A stretch of 64,000 nucleotides of DNA from Sphingomonas carotinifaciens. Lineage in GTDB: Bacteria; Pseudomonadota; Alphaproteobacteria; Sphingomonadales; Sphingomonadaceae. The notes under the pieces were generated by a model. That model saw only the letters and a list, made by a program, of their open reading frames with translations. It was not told where the DNA came from and searched no databases. Shown piece by piece: positions 1-9,322 of this stretch. Every line of letters begins with the position of its first letter. Position 1 is the stretch's first letter. The stretch is taken from the NCBI RefSeq assembly GCF_009789535.1, contig NZ_WSUT01000005.1, positions 248,001 to 312,000 of the forward strand. Direction: 5' to 3'. A program made the position numbers and the translations under genes.

Positions 1-27
1 ATCGTGCCGAGGCAAGCCGGGCCGGGA

Positions 28-810
28 TCACGCCCCGCGGAACGCCGGCGCCCGTTTGTTCAGGAACGCCATGCCCCCTTCGGTGGCGTCCGCACTGCCG
101 CGTGCGAGGCGCTGGTCGGCCGCCTCGCGGGTCATCGCCGCGGCATAGTCGCTTGAAAACCCGTCGTGCAGCGCGCGCCGCATCAGCCCCAGCGCCACCG
201 TCGGCCCTGCCGCCAGCCGCCCGGCCAGCGCCAGCGCCTCGGCGTCCAGCGCATCGTCGGCGACCACGCGGTGGATCATGCCCCATTCCAGCGCGCGGGC
301 AGCCGGCACCCGCTCGCCCAGCATCATCATCTCCGCGGCGCGCGCCCGGCCGATCAGCCGCGGCAACATCCACGACGCGCCGCCATCGGGGACCAGCCCG
401 ATATTGACAAAGGCGTGCAGGAAATAGGCGCTGTCGCTCGCCACGCAGAAATCGGCGGCCAGCGCCAGGCTGCATCCGATGCCGGCCGCGGGGCCCCGAA
501 CCGCGCTGACCACCGGCACGCCCAGGTCCGCGATCGCCAGCAGCGCCGGATTGTAGCTGCGGGTCAGCGCCGCCTCGGTCGCCTCGCCAGGATCACCCTC
601 GCGCAGCGCCACCGCGGCCACGTCCGCCCCCGAACAGAAGCCGCGCCCCGCGCCCGCCAGCAACACCGCGCGCGCTCCCGCCAGATCGCGAAGCGCACCG
701 GTCAGCGCCTCGAACATCTCGGGCGGTGCCGCGTTCAGCCGATCGGGACGATTGAGCGTCAGCACCAGCACGTCGCCGCGCCGCTCGCTCAGGACCAGGG
801 GCGCGCTCAT
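28..810 (-). CDS. Enoyl-CoA hydratase/isomerase family protein (PaaG-like)
   Basis: A 260-residue crotonase-fold protein. The oxyanion-hole segments are visible as FCSGAD (about residues 58-63) and GPAAGIG (about 105-111), and GLVPDGGASW (about 138-147) resembles the PaaG-type isomerase loop that carries the catalytic Asp. The family acts on acyl-CoA double bonds in the cytoplasm. The start ATG overlaps the stop of the methylmalonyl-CoA epimerase gene by four bases (ATGA), so it is the last gene of a propionyl/acyl-CoA operon. The family assignment is firm. Whether the substrate is a fatty acyl-CoA or an epoxyphenylacetyl-CoA cannot be decided: no other paa gene is in view, which argues for a general beta-oxidation role. 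Confidence 0.9.
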   Translation of the reverse strand: MSAPLVLSERRGDVLVLTLNRPDRLNAAPPEMFEALTGALRDLAGARAVLLAGAGRGFCSGADVAAVALREGDPGEATEAALTRSYNPALLAIADLGVPVVSAVRGPAAGIGCSLALAADFCVASDSAYFLHAFVNIGLVPDGGASWMLPRLIGRARAAEMMMLGERVPAARALEWGMIHRVVADDALDAEALALAGRLAAGPTVALGLMRRALHDGFSSDYAAAMTREAADQRLARGSADATEGGMAFLNKRAPAFRGA

Positions 811-1223
811 GCGTGGCTTTCCATCAGTTCGACCAGCATGCCGCCGGTATCGCGCGGGTGGACGAACACGATGGGCGTGCCGTGCGCGCCGATGCGCGGC
901 TCGCCCAGCACGGTCGCGCCCTTTGCCTTCATCGCCGCGACCGCGGCATGGATGTCGGGCACCTCGAAGCAGACATGATGCTGCCCGCCTGCCGGGTTCT
1001 TCTTCAAAAAGCCTGCGATCGGCGAGGCTTCGTCATAGGGTTCGATCAATTCGATCTGGGTGTTGGGCGCATCGATGAAACACACCTTCACCCCTTGCGC
1101 CGGCAGGTCGAACGGCTCCCCGATCGCCTCGGCCCCCAACAGGTCCCGCCACATCTCGATCGACGCCGCGATCGACGGCGTCGCCACCCCCACATGATTC
1201 AACCGCCCCAACGCCATCTTCAT
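807..1223 (-). CDS. mce: Methylmalonyl-CoA epimerase
   Basis: A 138-residue protein of the VOC (glyoxalase/bleomycin) fold. It starts with LGRLNHVGVATP, carrying the first metal-binding His, has the second metal-ligand region at GGQHHVCFEV, and ends with GMLVELME, carrying the Glu ligand. Methylmalonyl-CoA epimerase interconverts the 2R and 2S forms of methylmalonyl-CoA between propionyl-CoA carboxylase and methylmalonyl-CoA mutase. The length is typical. It lies 4 bp after the hypothetical membrane protein and overlaps the enoyl-CoA hydratase, and a propionyl-CoA-carboxylase-type subunit leads the operon, which supports the assignment. The mutase is not in the window. Confidence 0.93.
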   Translation of the reverse strand: MKMALGRLNHVGVATPSIAASIEMWRDLLGAEAIGEPFDLPAQGVKVCFIDAPNTQIELIEPYDEASPIAGFLKKNPAGGQHHVCFEVPDIHAAVAAMKAKGATVLGEPRIGAHGTPIVFVHPRDTGGMLVELMESHA

Positions 1224-1227
1224 CTCC

Positions 1228-2030
1228 TCAACAGCCTTGCAGCATGTTCGCCTCGCCGCCCTCTACCCGATACGCATCCCCCACCCGCACATACCGCGCC
1301 TCAAACGCCCGCGTGCCGGTAAAACGAACGATAAAGGATTGATCGGGCACGATCTTCACGATCTTCCCCTGGCTCGATTGCGGCCGCCCGACCGCCGCCC
1401 TGCCATCATCATAGCTGTCCAGGAAATCGGCCAGCTTCACCGGCCCGGTCGGCTGCAGCTCGACCAGCGTGGTGCGCCCGCAGGTATAGCCCTGCCACGT
1501 CCCGCCACCCTGCGCCTGGACCACCGGCAGGCGGCCGAACTTGTTCGACACGCTCCAGTCGCTCATCCGCCCCATGGTGCCGGCCAGCACCGCTTCGGGA
1601 AAGCGCCGATCGACCGCATAGCGTTCGCCGTCCGGCTTCAGATAGGTGATGTCCAGCCGCCCGGAGGAAACATGCGCGGGCTCGGCCACCTGCCCCTCGC
1701 TGACCAGCACCGGGCCGAACGGCGTATCGACCAGCCGGTGTTCGTCGAACACATAATGCTCGCCCGACTCGCTTTCTGCCGTGTTGCCCGCCGGGAACGC
1801 GGCCTTCACCGCCGCCGCCAGCCGCTCGTCGGGCAGCAGCCCCGCGACATTGGGCGTCGCGGGCGGCACGTCTGCAGTGGCGGCCGGCGTCGCGGCGGGC
1901 CGCGGCGCCTCGTTCGCCGCCCGCTCGCGCCACCACAGCACCGCCAGCACGACCACCGCCGCCAGCAACAGCAGCGTCAGCCATGGCAGCCTGCGCCCGC
2001 CACCCTTTGCCCGCGCTCGCTTACCTCCGC

Positions 2031-2034
<4 letters not shown>
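1228..2034 (-). CDS. Hypothetical protein with one N-terminal membrane anchor
   Basis: A 268-residue protein I do not recognise. A basic N-terminus ([11 protein letters not shown]) precedes one hydrophobic segment at about residues 18-36, then a low-complexity Ala/Pro/Thr linker (about 40-65) and a globular domain of about 200 residues that should lie in the periplasm. The domain has two cysteines, in YTCGRTT and at the very C-terminus (QGC), which could form a disulfide. The start ATG overlaps the stop of the carboxyltransferase gene (ATGA), so the protein is co-translated with the propionyl-CoA pathway genes. Nothing in the sequence ties it to that chemistry. It may be a conserved lineage-specific envelope protein carried by the operon. 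Confidence 0.8.
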
Positions 2035-3557
<1,523 letters not shown>

Positions 3558-3671
3558 GGCCTCTCCTTGTTTGTCAGCCTCTCTGCCCTGCCTCCGATGC
3601 CAAATGCAAATGCCTGCGTCTTCAGTGGCTTTCATGCGTTCCCCCCGCGACCATCGCTAGGAGCGCCGTTT

Positions 3672-4961
3672 ATGCCCGATTCGATCGATCGCCGCCTGAT
3701 GCTGAAACTGGGCGGTGCCGCCGCCGGCATGGTGCTCGGCGCCCGCGGGGCCGATGCGCAGAAATATCCGCCGCCCAGCGATGTCGACCGCGGCCGCGTC
3801 GAAAACGGCAAGGTCACCTTTCCCGAATGGCGCAGCCAGGCCGACCCCAAGACGCCCCCACCCCCGGCCCCGCTTCCCCCCGAACAACGCGTCGGCTTCG
3901 CCATCGTCGCGCTCGGCCGCCTCAGCCTGGAGGAACTGCTGCCCGCGTTCGGCGAGTGCAAAAAGGCCAAGCTCGTCGCGCTCGTGTCGGGCAGTCCGGA
4001 GAAACTGCGCACCACCGCGCAGCAATACGGGATCGCGCCCGAAAACTGCTATGACTATGCCGGCTTCGACCGCATCCGCGACAATCCGGCGGTCCAAGTC
4101 GTCTACATCGTCCTGCCCAACGGCATGCACCGCGAATATGTCGAGCGCGCCGCGGCGGCCGGCAAGCATGTCCTGTGCGAAAAGCCGATGGCCACCAGTG
4201 CCGCCGACGCCCGCGCGATGGTGGAGGCGTGCAAGCGCGCCAATGTCCGCCTGATGATCGCCTACCGCATCCAGTACGAACCCTATAACCAGCGCGCGGC
4301 CCGCTTCGTGCAGGAGGGCACCTTCGGCCGCCTCGTCGGGGCGACGATGACCAATGTGCAGACCGTCGCCCCCGATGGCGAGAAGCAGTGGCGCCACAAG
4401 CGGGTACAGGCCGGCGGCGGCGCCCTGCCCGATATCGGCCTTTACTGCATCAACACCGCCCGCTTCCTGACCGGTGAGGAGCCCACGGAGGTCTATGCCG
4501 AACAGTTCAGCCCGCCCGGCGACCCGCGCTACGCGCAGGTGGAGGAGACCGTCGCCTGGACGATGCGCTTCCCCTCCAACTTCCTGGCGCAGTGCCTGAC
4601 CAGCTACGGCGCGCGCGACGACAAGCACCAGCGGCTGAACTTCGCCACCGCCACCGTGGATATGCCCAACGCGTACAGATATCAGGGCCAGCAACTCTAC
4701 GTCGCGCAGAACCAGGGCGACATGGACGAGCGGCAGCAGGTGATCCTGCCGCAAAAGAACCAGTTCGCCGAGGAGATCGACCACATGGCCGACTGCGTCC
4801 TGTCCAACCGCCAGCCGCGCACGCCCGGCGAGGAGGGCGTGCAGGACCATGTCATTATGGAAGCGATCTACGAAAGCGCGAAGACCGGCCGCCCCGTCAA
4901 GCTGAAGGCCTATGAGGGCAAGGACGTGTTCCGCGGCCCGCCCTTGCCGCCGGAGGGATAG
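3672..4961 (+). CDS. Glucose-fructose oxidoreductase-like Gfo/Idh/MocA protein with Tat signal
   Basis: A 429-residue NAD(P)-dependent oxidoreductase. The N-terminus SIDRRLMLKLGGAAAG with a following Ala-rich stretch reads as a twin-arginine signal, so the protein is probably exported folded with its cofactor. After a proline-rich arm, the Rossmann region begins at about residue 75 (VGFAIVALGRLSLEELLPAF), the family EKP motif appears in LCEKPMATSAADARAM, and the C-terminal domain ends with TGRPVKL. The proline-rich arm and overall layout resemble Zymomonas mobilis glucose-fructose oxidoreductase (compared from memory). That enzyme couples glucose oxidation to fructose reduction, but the sugar used here is unknown. 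The upstream in-frame extension is rejected because it runs antisense through pccB. Confidence 0.85.
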   Translation: MPDSIDRRLMLKLGGAAAGMVLGARGADAQKYPPPSDVDRGRVENGKVTFPEWRSQADPKTPPPPAPLPPEQRVGFAIVALGRLSLEELLPAFGECKKAKLVALVSGSPEKLRTTAQQYGIAPENCYDYAGFDRIRDNPAVQVVYIVLPNGMHREYVERAAAAGKHVLCEKPMATSAADARAMVEACKRANVRLMIAYRIQYEPYNQRAARFVQEGTFGRLVGATMTNVQTVAPDGEKQWRHKRVQAGGGALPDIGLYCINTARFLTGEEPTEVYAEQFSPPGDPRYAQVEETVAWTMRFPSNFLAQCLTSYGARDDKHQRLNFATATVDMPNAYRYQGQQLYVAQNQGDMDERQQVILPQKNQFAEEIDHMADCVLSNRQPRTPGEEGVQDHVIMEAIYESAKTGRPVKLKAYEGKDVFRGPPLPPEG

Positions 4962-5061
4962 GGGCGGCGTTCGCGGGACCGCAGGACACGCAAAATCTGT
5001 TTCATCCTCCTTTGAAGAACGACACGAGGTTGAACCATCTGCCCGTTCGTCTCCAGTAGAC

Positions 5062-5092
5062 GTCGAGTAGCGGCAAAGCCGCGTATCGAGAC
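5062..5092. repeat. REP-like imperfect palindrome
   Basis: An imperfect inverted repeat in the gap between the GFOR-like gene and otsB. The inner stem GCGGC/GCCGC surrounds AAA, and the arms extend to GTCGAG and CTCGA-type ends. A related half-site, CTCGATACG, recurs at 5129-5137. It resembles short intergenic palindromes of high-GC Proteobacteria. No other full copy was seen in the window. Apart from this, positions 4962-5260 hold no convincing gene. Confidence 0.4.
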
Positions 5093-5260
5093 GACGTATC
5101 GAGAGACAGGTTGGCACACGGAACGGTACCTCGATACGAACGGATAAGGATGACCTCACCGCGTCCCGCTACGCACAAAGCCGCAAGCATTGCCCCGATC
5201 GCGAACGGATCATTTCGCCCGCGATTCGGAACGGCAGGCGCGGCGGGGGGTTCACGTGGC

Positions 5261-6031
5261 ATGCCTGCCCTCGCTATGCCGCCATCCATGGCCGAACTCG
5301 TGCCCCCCCCGCCCGCCCTGTCCACCACCGACAGCCTTTTCCTCGATTTCGACGGGACGCTGGTCGAACTGGCCGAGCGCCCCGATGCGGTGGTGGTCGC
5401 GCCGTCGCTGGTCGACATGCTCGATCGCCTCGCCGCCACCATGCCCGGCCGCGTCGCGATCGTCAGCGGCCGGTCGATCGCGCAGCTGGACGCGATGCTG
5501 GGCCCGCAGGCCCGGCACTTCGCGCTGGCCGGCAGCCACGGGGCGGAGCGCCGCACTCCCGAACATGGCTATGAAAGCCCCGAGCCGCCCGAGGCGCTCG
5601 CCCTCGCCGCCGAATCGCTGCGCGATTATGCCGACACCAACGGCCTGGTGTTCGAGGCCAAGAGCTTCGGCGCGGCCATCCATTACCGCCAGCGCCCGGA
5701 GCTGGAGGACGATGCCAACGCCGCCGCCGCCGCGGTCGCCGACACGCACGGCCTTGTTCTCCAACGCGGCAAGATGATGGCCGAGGTGCGCCTGTCCGGC
5801 GACAAGGGCGATGCGATCCTCGGCCTGCTGGAAACGTCCGCCATGCAGGGCACCCGCCCCCTGTTCTTCGGGGACGACGTCACCGACGAGGACGGCTTCG
5901 TCGCCGCCGCGGCGTCCGGCGGCGCCGGCGTGCTGATCGGCCCCTTGCGCGAAACCGCCGCCTTGTATCGTCTGGAGAGCGTGTCCGCCCTCCACACCTG
6001 GATCGCCGCTGCCATGGAGGCCCGTGCATGA
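5261..6031 (+). CDS. otsB: Trehalose-6-phosphate phosphatase
   Basis: A HAD-superfamily phosphatase that converts trehalose 6-phosphate to trehalose in the cytoplasm. Visible HAD motifs are LFLDFDGTLVELA (motif I with both Asp), IVSGRS (motif II), the conserved KGDAI, and FFGDDVTDEDGF (motif IV). From the chosen start it has 256 residues. Possible starts are ATG at 5261, 5276 and 5288. I chose 5261 because a G-rich stretch lies about 10 bases upstream, but the motif-containing part begins only about 20 residues later, so 5288 is also plausible. The gene overlaps the following GH15 gene by ATGA, forming otsB-GH15-otsA. Confidence 0.9.
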   Translation: MPALAMPPSMAELVPPPPALSTTDSLFLDFDGTLVELAERPDAVVVAPSLVDMLDRLAATMPGRVAIVSGRSIAQLDAMLGPQARHFALAGSHGAERRTPEHGYESPEPPEALALAAESLRDYADTNGLVFEAKSFGAAIHYRQRPELEDDANAAAAAVADTHGLVLQRGKMMAEVRLSGDKGDAILGLLETSAMQGTRPLFFGDDVTDEDGFVAAAASGGAGVLIGPLRETAALYRLESVSALHTWIAAAMEARA

Positions 6032-7806
6032 CCCCCGACATGAATCTCTGGCCGATCGGCAATTGCCAGGTTTCCGCACTGATCGACTCCACCGGCCGTT
6101 TCGTCTGGGGCTGCGTGCCGCGCGTCGATGGCGATCCCGCGTTCTGCGCGCTGCTGGGCGAGGAGGAGCCGGACACCGGCTTCTGGTCGATCGAGCTGGA
6201 GGACTGCGTCACCACCACGCAAGGCTATCTGCGCAACACCCCGATCCTGGTCACCCGCCATCAGGACGACCGTGGCAACGCGATCGAGATCACCGATTTC
6301 TGCCCGCGCTTCTCGCGCGACCAGCGCATCTATCGCCCGACCAGCTTCGTGCGCATGGTCAAGCCGATCGGCTCGCCGCGCATCCGCATCCGCCTGCGCG
6401 TCGCCACTGATTGGGGCGCGCAGACCAGCCAGACGCAAGGGTCGAACCACATCCGGTACCTGATGACGCACCAGACGCTGCGTCTCACCACCGATGCCCC
6501 CGTCGGCCACATCACGCGCGAGCAGTGGTTCCGGCTGGAACGGCCGATCAACCTGTTCCTCGGCCCTGACGAGAGCTTTTCGGGCGTGCTGTCCGAGGCG
6601 CTGAACGGCATGCTGGAGCGGACCACCCATGAATGGCACCAATGGGTCCGGGGCCTTGCCACCCCGGTCGAATGGCAGGGCGTCGTCATTCGTTCGGCAA
6701 TTACGCTCAAGCTGTGCCAGCATGAGGAAACCGGCGCGATCGTCGCCGCGCTCACCACCTCGCTTCCCGAACATGCCGATTCCGGGCGCAACTGGGATTA
6801 TCGCTACTGCTGGATACGCGACGCCTATTACACGGTGCAGGCGCTCAACCGGCTCGGCGCGCTCGACGTGCTGGAGGGCTATCTCGAATATCTCCGCAAC
6901 ATCGTCGATGCTGCGCGCGGCGGCCATATCCAGCCGCTCTACGGCGTCGGCGGCGAATCGACCCTGATCGAGCGGATCGAGGACAAGCTGCCCGGCTATC
7001 GCGGCATGGGGCCGGTGCGCGTCGGCAACCAGGCCTATGAGCAGATCCAGCATGACGCCTATGGCCAGATCGTCCTGTCCGACGTGCAGGCATTCTTCGA
7101 CTGCCGCCTGTTCCGCATGTCGGGCATGGAGGATTTCCACTCGCTGGAGCGCGTCGGCGAGCGGGCCTGGGCCAAATACGATCAGCCGGATGCCGGCCTG
7201 TGGGAGCTGCGCACCAAGAGCCATGTCCACACCTATTCCGCCGCGATGTGCTGGGCGGCGTGCGACCGCCTCGCCAACGCCGCGCAGGCGCTGGGTCTGG
7301 AGGAGCGCGAAACCTTCTGGCAGGAGCGCGCCGACCAGATGCGCGAGGCGATCGAGCATGCCGCCTGGCGCGACAAGACGCAGCGCATCTCCGCCACCTT
7401 TGGCGGCGACGATCTCGACGCCAGCATCATCCAGTTGCTCGACCTGCGCTTCCTCGCCCCCGACGATCCCCGCTTCCTCTCGACCCTGGACGCGGTCGAA
7501 AAGGGCCTGCGCCGCGGCAGTCACATGCTGCGCTATGCGACCGAGGATGATTTCGGCCTGCCGCATACCGCGTTCAATGTGTGCACCTTCTGGCTGATCG
7601 AGGCGTTGCATGCCACGGGCCGGACCGCGGATGCGCGCGAACTGTTCGAGGAAATGGTCGCAAGGCGCACGCCCGCGGGCCTGCTGTCCGAGGATATCGA
7701 CCCCAATACGGGAGAGCTGTGGGGGAATTATCCCCAGACCTATTCGCTGGTCGGCCTGATCAACTGCGCCGTTCTGCTGAGTAAACCATGGAGTGCCGTA
7801 CGATGA
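6028..7806 (+). CDS. Glycoside hydrolase family 15 protein (trehalase/glucoamylase-like)
   Basis: A 592-residue GH15 protein. Residues 1-200 form the N-terminal beta-sandwich common in bacterial GH15 proteins, starting WPIGNCQVSALID. The (alpha/alpha)6 catalytic barrel follows, with the family signature RNWDYRYCWIRDAY at about residue 255 and the C-terminal GELWGNYPQTYSLVGL, where the second catalytic region lies. GH15 enzymes release glucose from alpha-glucosides and some bacterial members are trehalases. Its place between otsB and otsA, with ATGA overlaps on both sides, points to trehalose turnover or glucan trimming. Which substrate it uses cannot be read from sequence. No signal peptide is seen, so it is cytoplasmic. 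Confidence 0.9.
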   Translation: MTPDMNLWPIGNCQVSALIDSTGRFVWGCVPRVDGDPAFCALLGEEEPDTGFWSIELEDCVTTTQGYLRNTPILVTRHQDDRGNAIEITDFCPRFSRDQRIYRPTSFVRMVKPIGSPRIRIRLRVATDWGAQTSQTQGSNHIRYLMTHQTLRLTTDAPVGHITREQWFRLERPINLFLGPDESFSGVLSEALNGMLERTTHEWHQWVRGLATPVEWQGVVIRSAITLKLCQHEETGAIVAALTTSLPEHADSGRNWDYRYCWIRDAYYTVQALNRLGALDVLEGYLEYLRNIVDAARGGHIQPLYGVGGESTLIERIEDKLPGYRGMGPVRVGNQAYEQIQHDAYGQIVLSDVQAFFDCRLFRMSGMEDFHSLERVGERAWAKYDQPDAGLWELRTKSHVHTYSAAMCWAACDRLANAAQALGLEERETFWQERADQMREAIEHAAWRDKTQRISATFGGDDLDASIIQLLDLRFLAPDDPRFLSTLDAVEKGLRRGSHMLRYATEDDFGLPHTAFNVCTFWLIEALHATGRTADARELFEEMVARRTPAGLLSEDIDPNTGELWGNYPQTYSLVGLINCAVLLSKPWSAVR

Positions 7807-9215
7807 GTCGCCTGATCGTCATTTCCAACCGGGTGCAGCCGCCCAAGACCGGGCCGGGCGGCAACCAGGGTGGGTTGGCGGTCGCGCTGCTCGCGGCGCT
7901 GCGTGAACAGGGCGGCATCTGGTTCGGCTGGTCGGGCGAGACCACTGAGGAATTTTCCGGCCATATCAACTTCCAGCAGGGTGGCGGCGTCACTACCGCG
8001 ACGATCGACCTGGAGCCGCAGGACGTTGACGAATATTATAATGGCTATGCCAACCGCACGTTGTGGCCGCTCTTCCACTACCGGATCGACCTGACCGAGT
8101 TCGAACGCGATTTCGGCAGCGGCTATCGCCGGGTGAACCAGCGTTTTGCCGACACCGTCCGCCCGCTGATCGAGGATGACGATCTGGTCTGGGTGCATGA
8201 TTACCACCTGATGCCGCTCGGCCAGGAGCTGCGCGACCGCGGTTTCCGCAACCGGCTCGGCTTCTTTCTCCACATCCCCTGGCCGCCGGCGCGCCTGCTC
8301 CTGTCGCTGCCCAGCCACCGCAAGTTGGTGGAAACGCTGTTCGCCTATGACGTGGTGGGCTTCCATACCGAGGACTGGCTGGACAGCTTCCGAGACTATG
8401 TGACCAAGCAGCTTGGCGGCACGCTCGGCCCGAACGACACCGTCACCTATGAAGGCCGCACGATCCGCGCGATCGCCGCGCCGATCGGCATCGAGACCAA
8501 GGAGTTCGAGGAAGCCGCCGCCGGCAACGACGCACGCTTCGCGCGCGAGCGGATGTACATGTCCTCCACCGGGCGCAGCCTGATCGTCGGCGTCGATCGC
8601 TTGGACTATTCCAAGGGCCTGACCGAGCGGTTCCTGGGCTATGAACGCTTCCTGCAACAGAATCCGGAGCGCAACGGCCTCGTCTACATGCTCCAGATCG
8701 CGCCGCCCAGCCGCGAGAAGGTAAACACCTATCAGGAGATCCGCGCCAATCTCGATGCGCTGTCGGGGCGGATCAACGGCGAATATGCCGATATCGACTG
8801 GGTACCGATCCGCTACGTCAACAAGGGCTTTCCCCGCCAGACGCTGGCCGGCATCTACCGCGCCGCGCGCATCGGCCTCGTCACGCCGCTTCGCGACGGC
8901 ATGAACCTCGTCGCCAAGGAATATGTCGCAGCACAGGACCCCAGCGATCCCGGCGTGCTGATCCTGTCCAGCTTCGCAGGCGCCGCCGCCCAGTTGAAGG
9001 AAGCGGTGCTGGTCAATCCCTACAGCGCCGAGGAACTGTCCGACGCGATCGTCAAGGCGCTGGAGATGCCGCGTGCCGAGCGCATCCGCCGCTGGGAGGC
9101 GCTGATCGACAATGTCCGGCGCGAGGATGTGTTCTGGTGGTGCGACCTGTTCCTCGCGGCGCTGCGCGGCGATGCCGGCGCGGAGGCCGCCGCCCGCGAG
9201 GAGGAACGCGCCTGA
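7803..9215 (+). CDS. otsA: Alpha,alpha-trehalose-phosphate synthase (UDP-forming)
   Basis: A 470-residue GT20 enzyme that makes trehalose 6-phosphate from a nucleotide-glucose and glucose 6-phosphate. Motifs seen are [18 protein letters not shown] (nucleotide-sugar loop), [31 protein letters not shown] and [11 protein letters not shown]. The start ATG at 7803 overlaps the GH15 stop (ATGA). An in-frame ATG 15 bases upstream lies inside GH15 and is less likely. The C-terminus has about 20 extra acidic and Ala-rich residues. With otsB and GH15 it forms a three-gene trehalose operon. Confidence 0.95.
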   Translation: MSRLIVISNRVQPPKTGPGGNQGGLAVALLAALREQGGIWFGWSGETTEEFSGHINFQQGGGVTTATIDLEPQDVDEYYNGYANRTLWPLFHYRIDLTEFERDFGSGYRRVNQRFADTVRPLIEDDDLVWVHDYHLMPLGQELRDRGFRNRLGFFLHIPWPPARLLLSLPSHRKLVETLFAYDVVGFHTEDWLDSFRDYVTKQLGGTLGPNDTVTYEGRTIRAIAAPIGIETKEFEEAAAGNDARFARERMYMSSTGRSLIVGVDRLDYSKGLTERFLGYERFLQQNPERNGLVYMLQIAPPSREKVNTYQEIRANLDALSGRINGEYADIDWVPIRYVNKGFPRQTLAGIYRAARIGLVTPLRDGMNLVAKEYVAAQDPSDPGVLILSSFAGAAAQLKEAVLVNPYSAEELSDAIVKALEMPRAERIRRWEALIDNVRREDVFWWCDLFLAALRGDAGAEAAAREEERA

Positions 9216-9269
9216 CCCCGACCGGGTGCGCAGCTTCCACGTCGAAACAGGCCCTTACGCATTTCTGCA

Positions 9270-9289
9270 GTTGAGAGTCACCCGCAATA
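9270..9289. promoter_or_regulatory. Degenerate Fur-box-like site upstream of the TonB receptor
   Basis: GTTGAGAGTCACCCGCAATA lies about 34 bases before the receptor start. It keeps the TTGAGA and GCAATA ends of alphaproteobacterial Fur/iron-responsive sites but differs in the centre. Iron control of a siderophore receptor is expected, which makes the match believable but not proven. Confidence 0.4.
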
Positions 9290-9322
9290 GCACTATGGCC
9301 CCGCCGACAACGAAAGGGGTTC

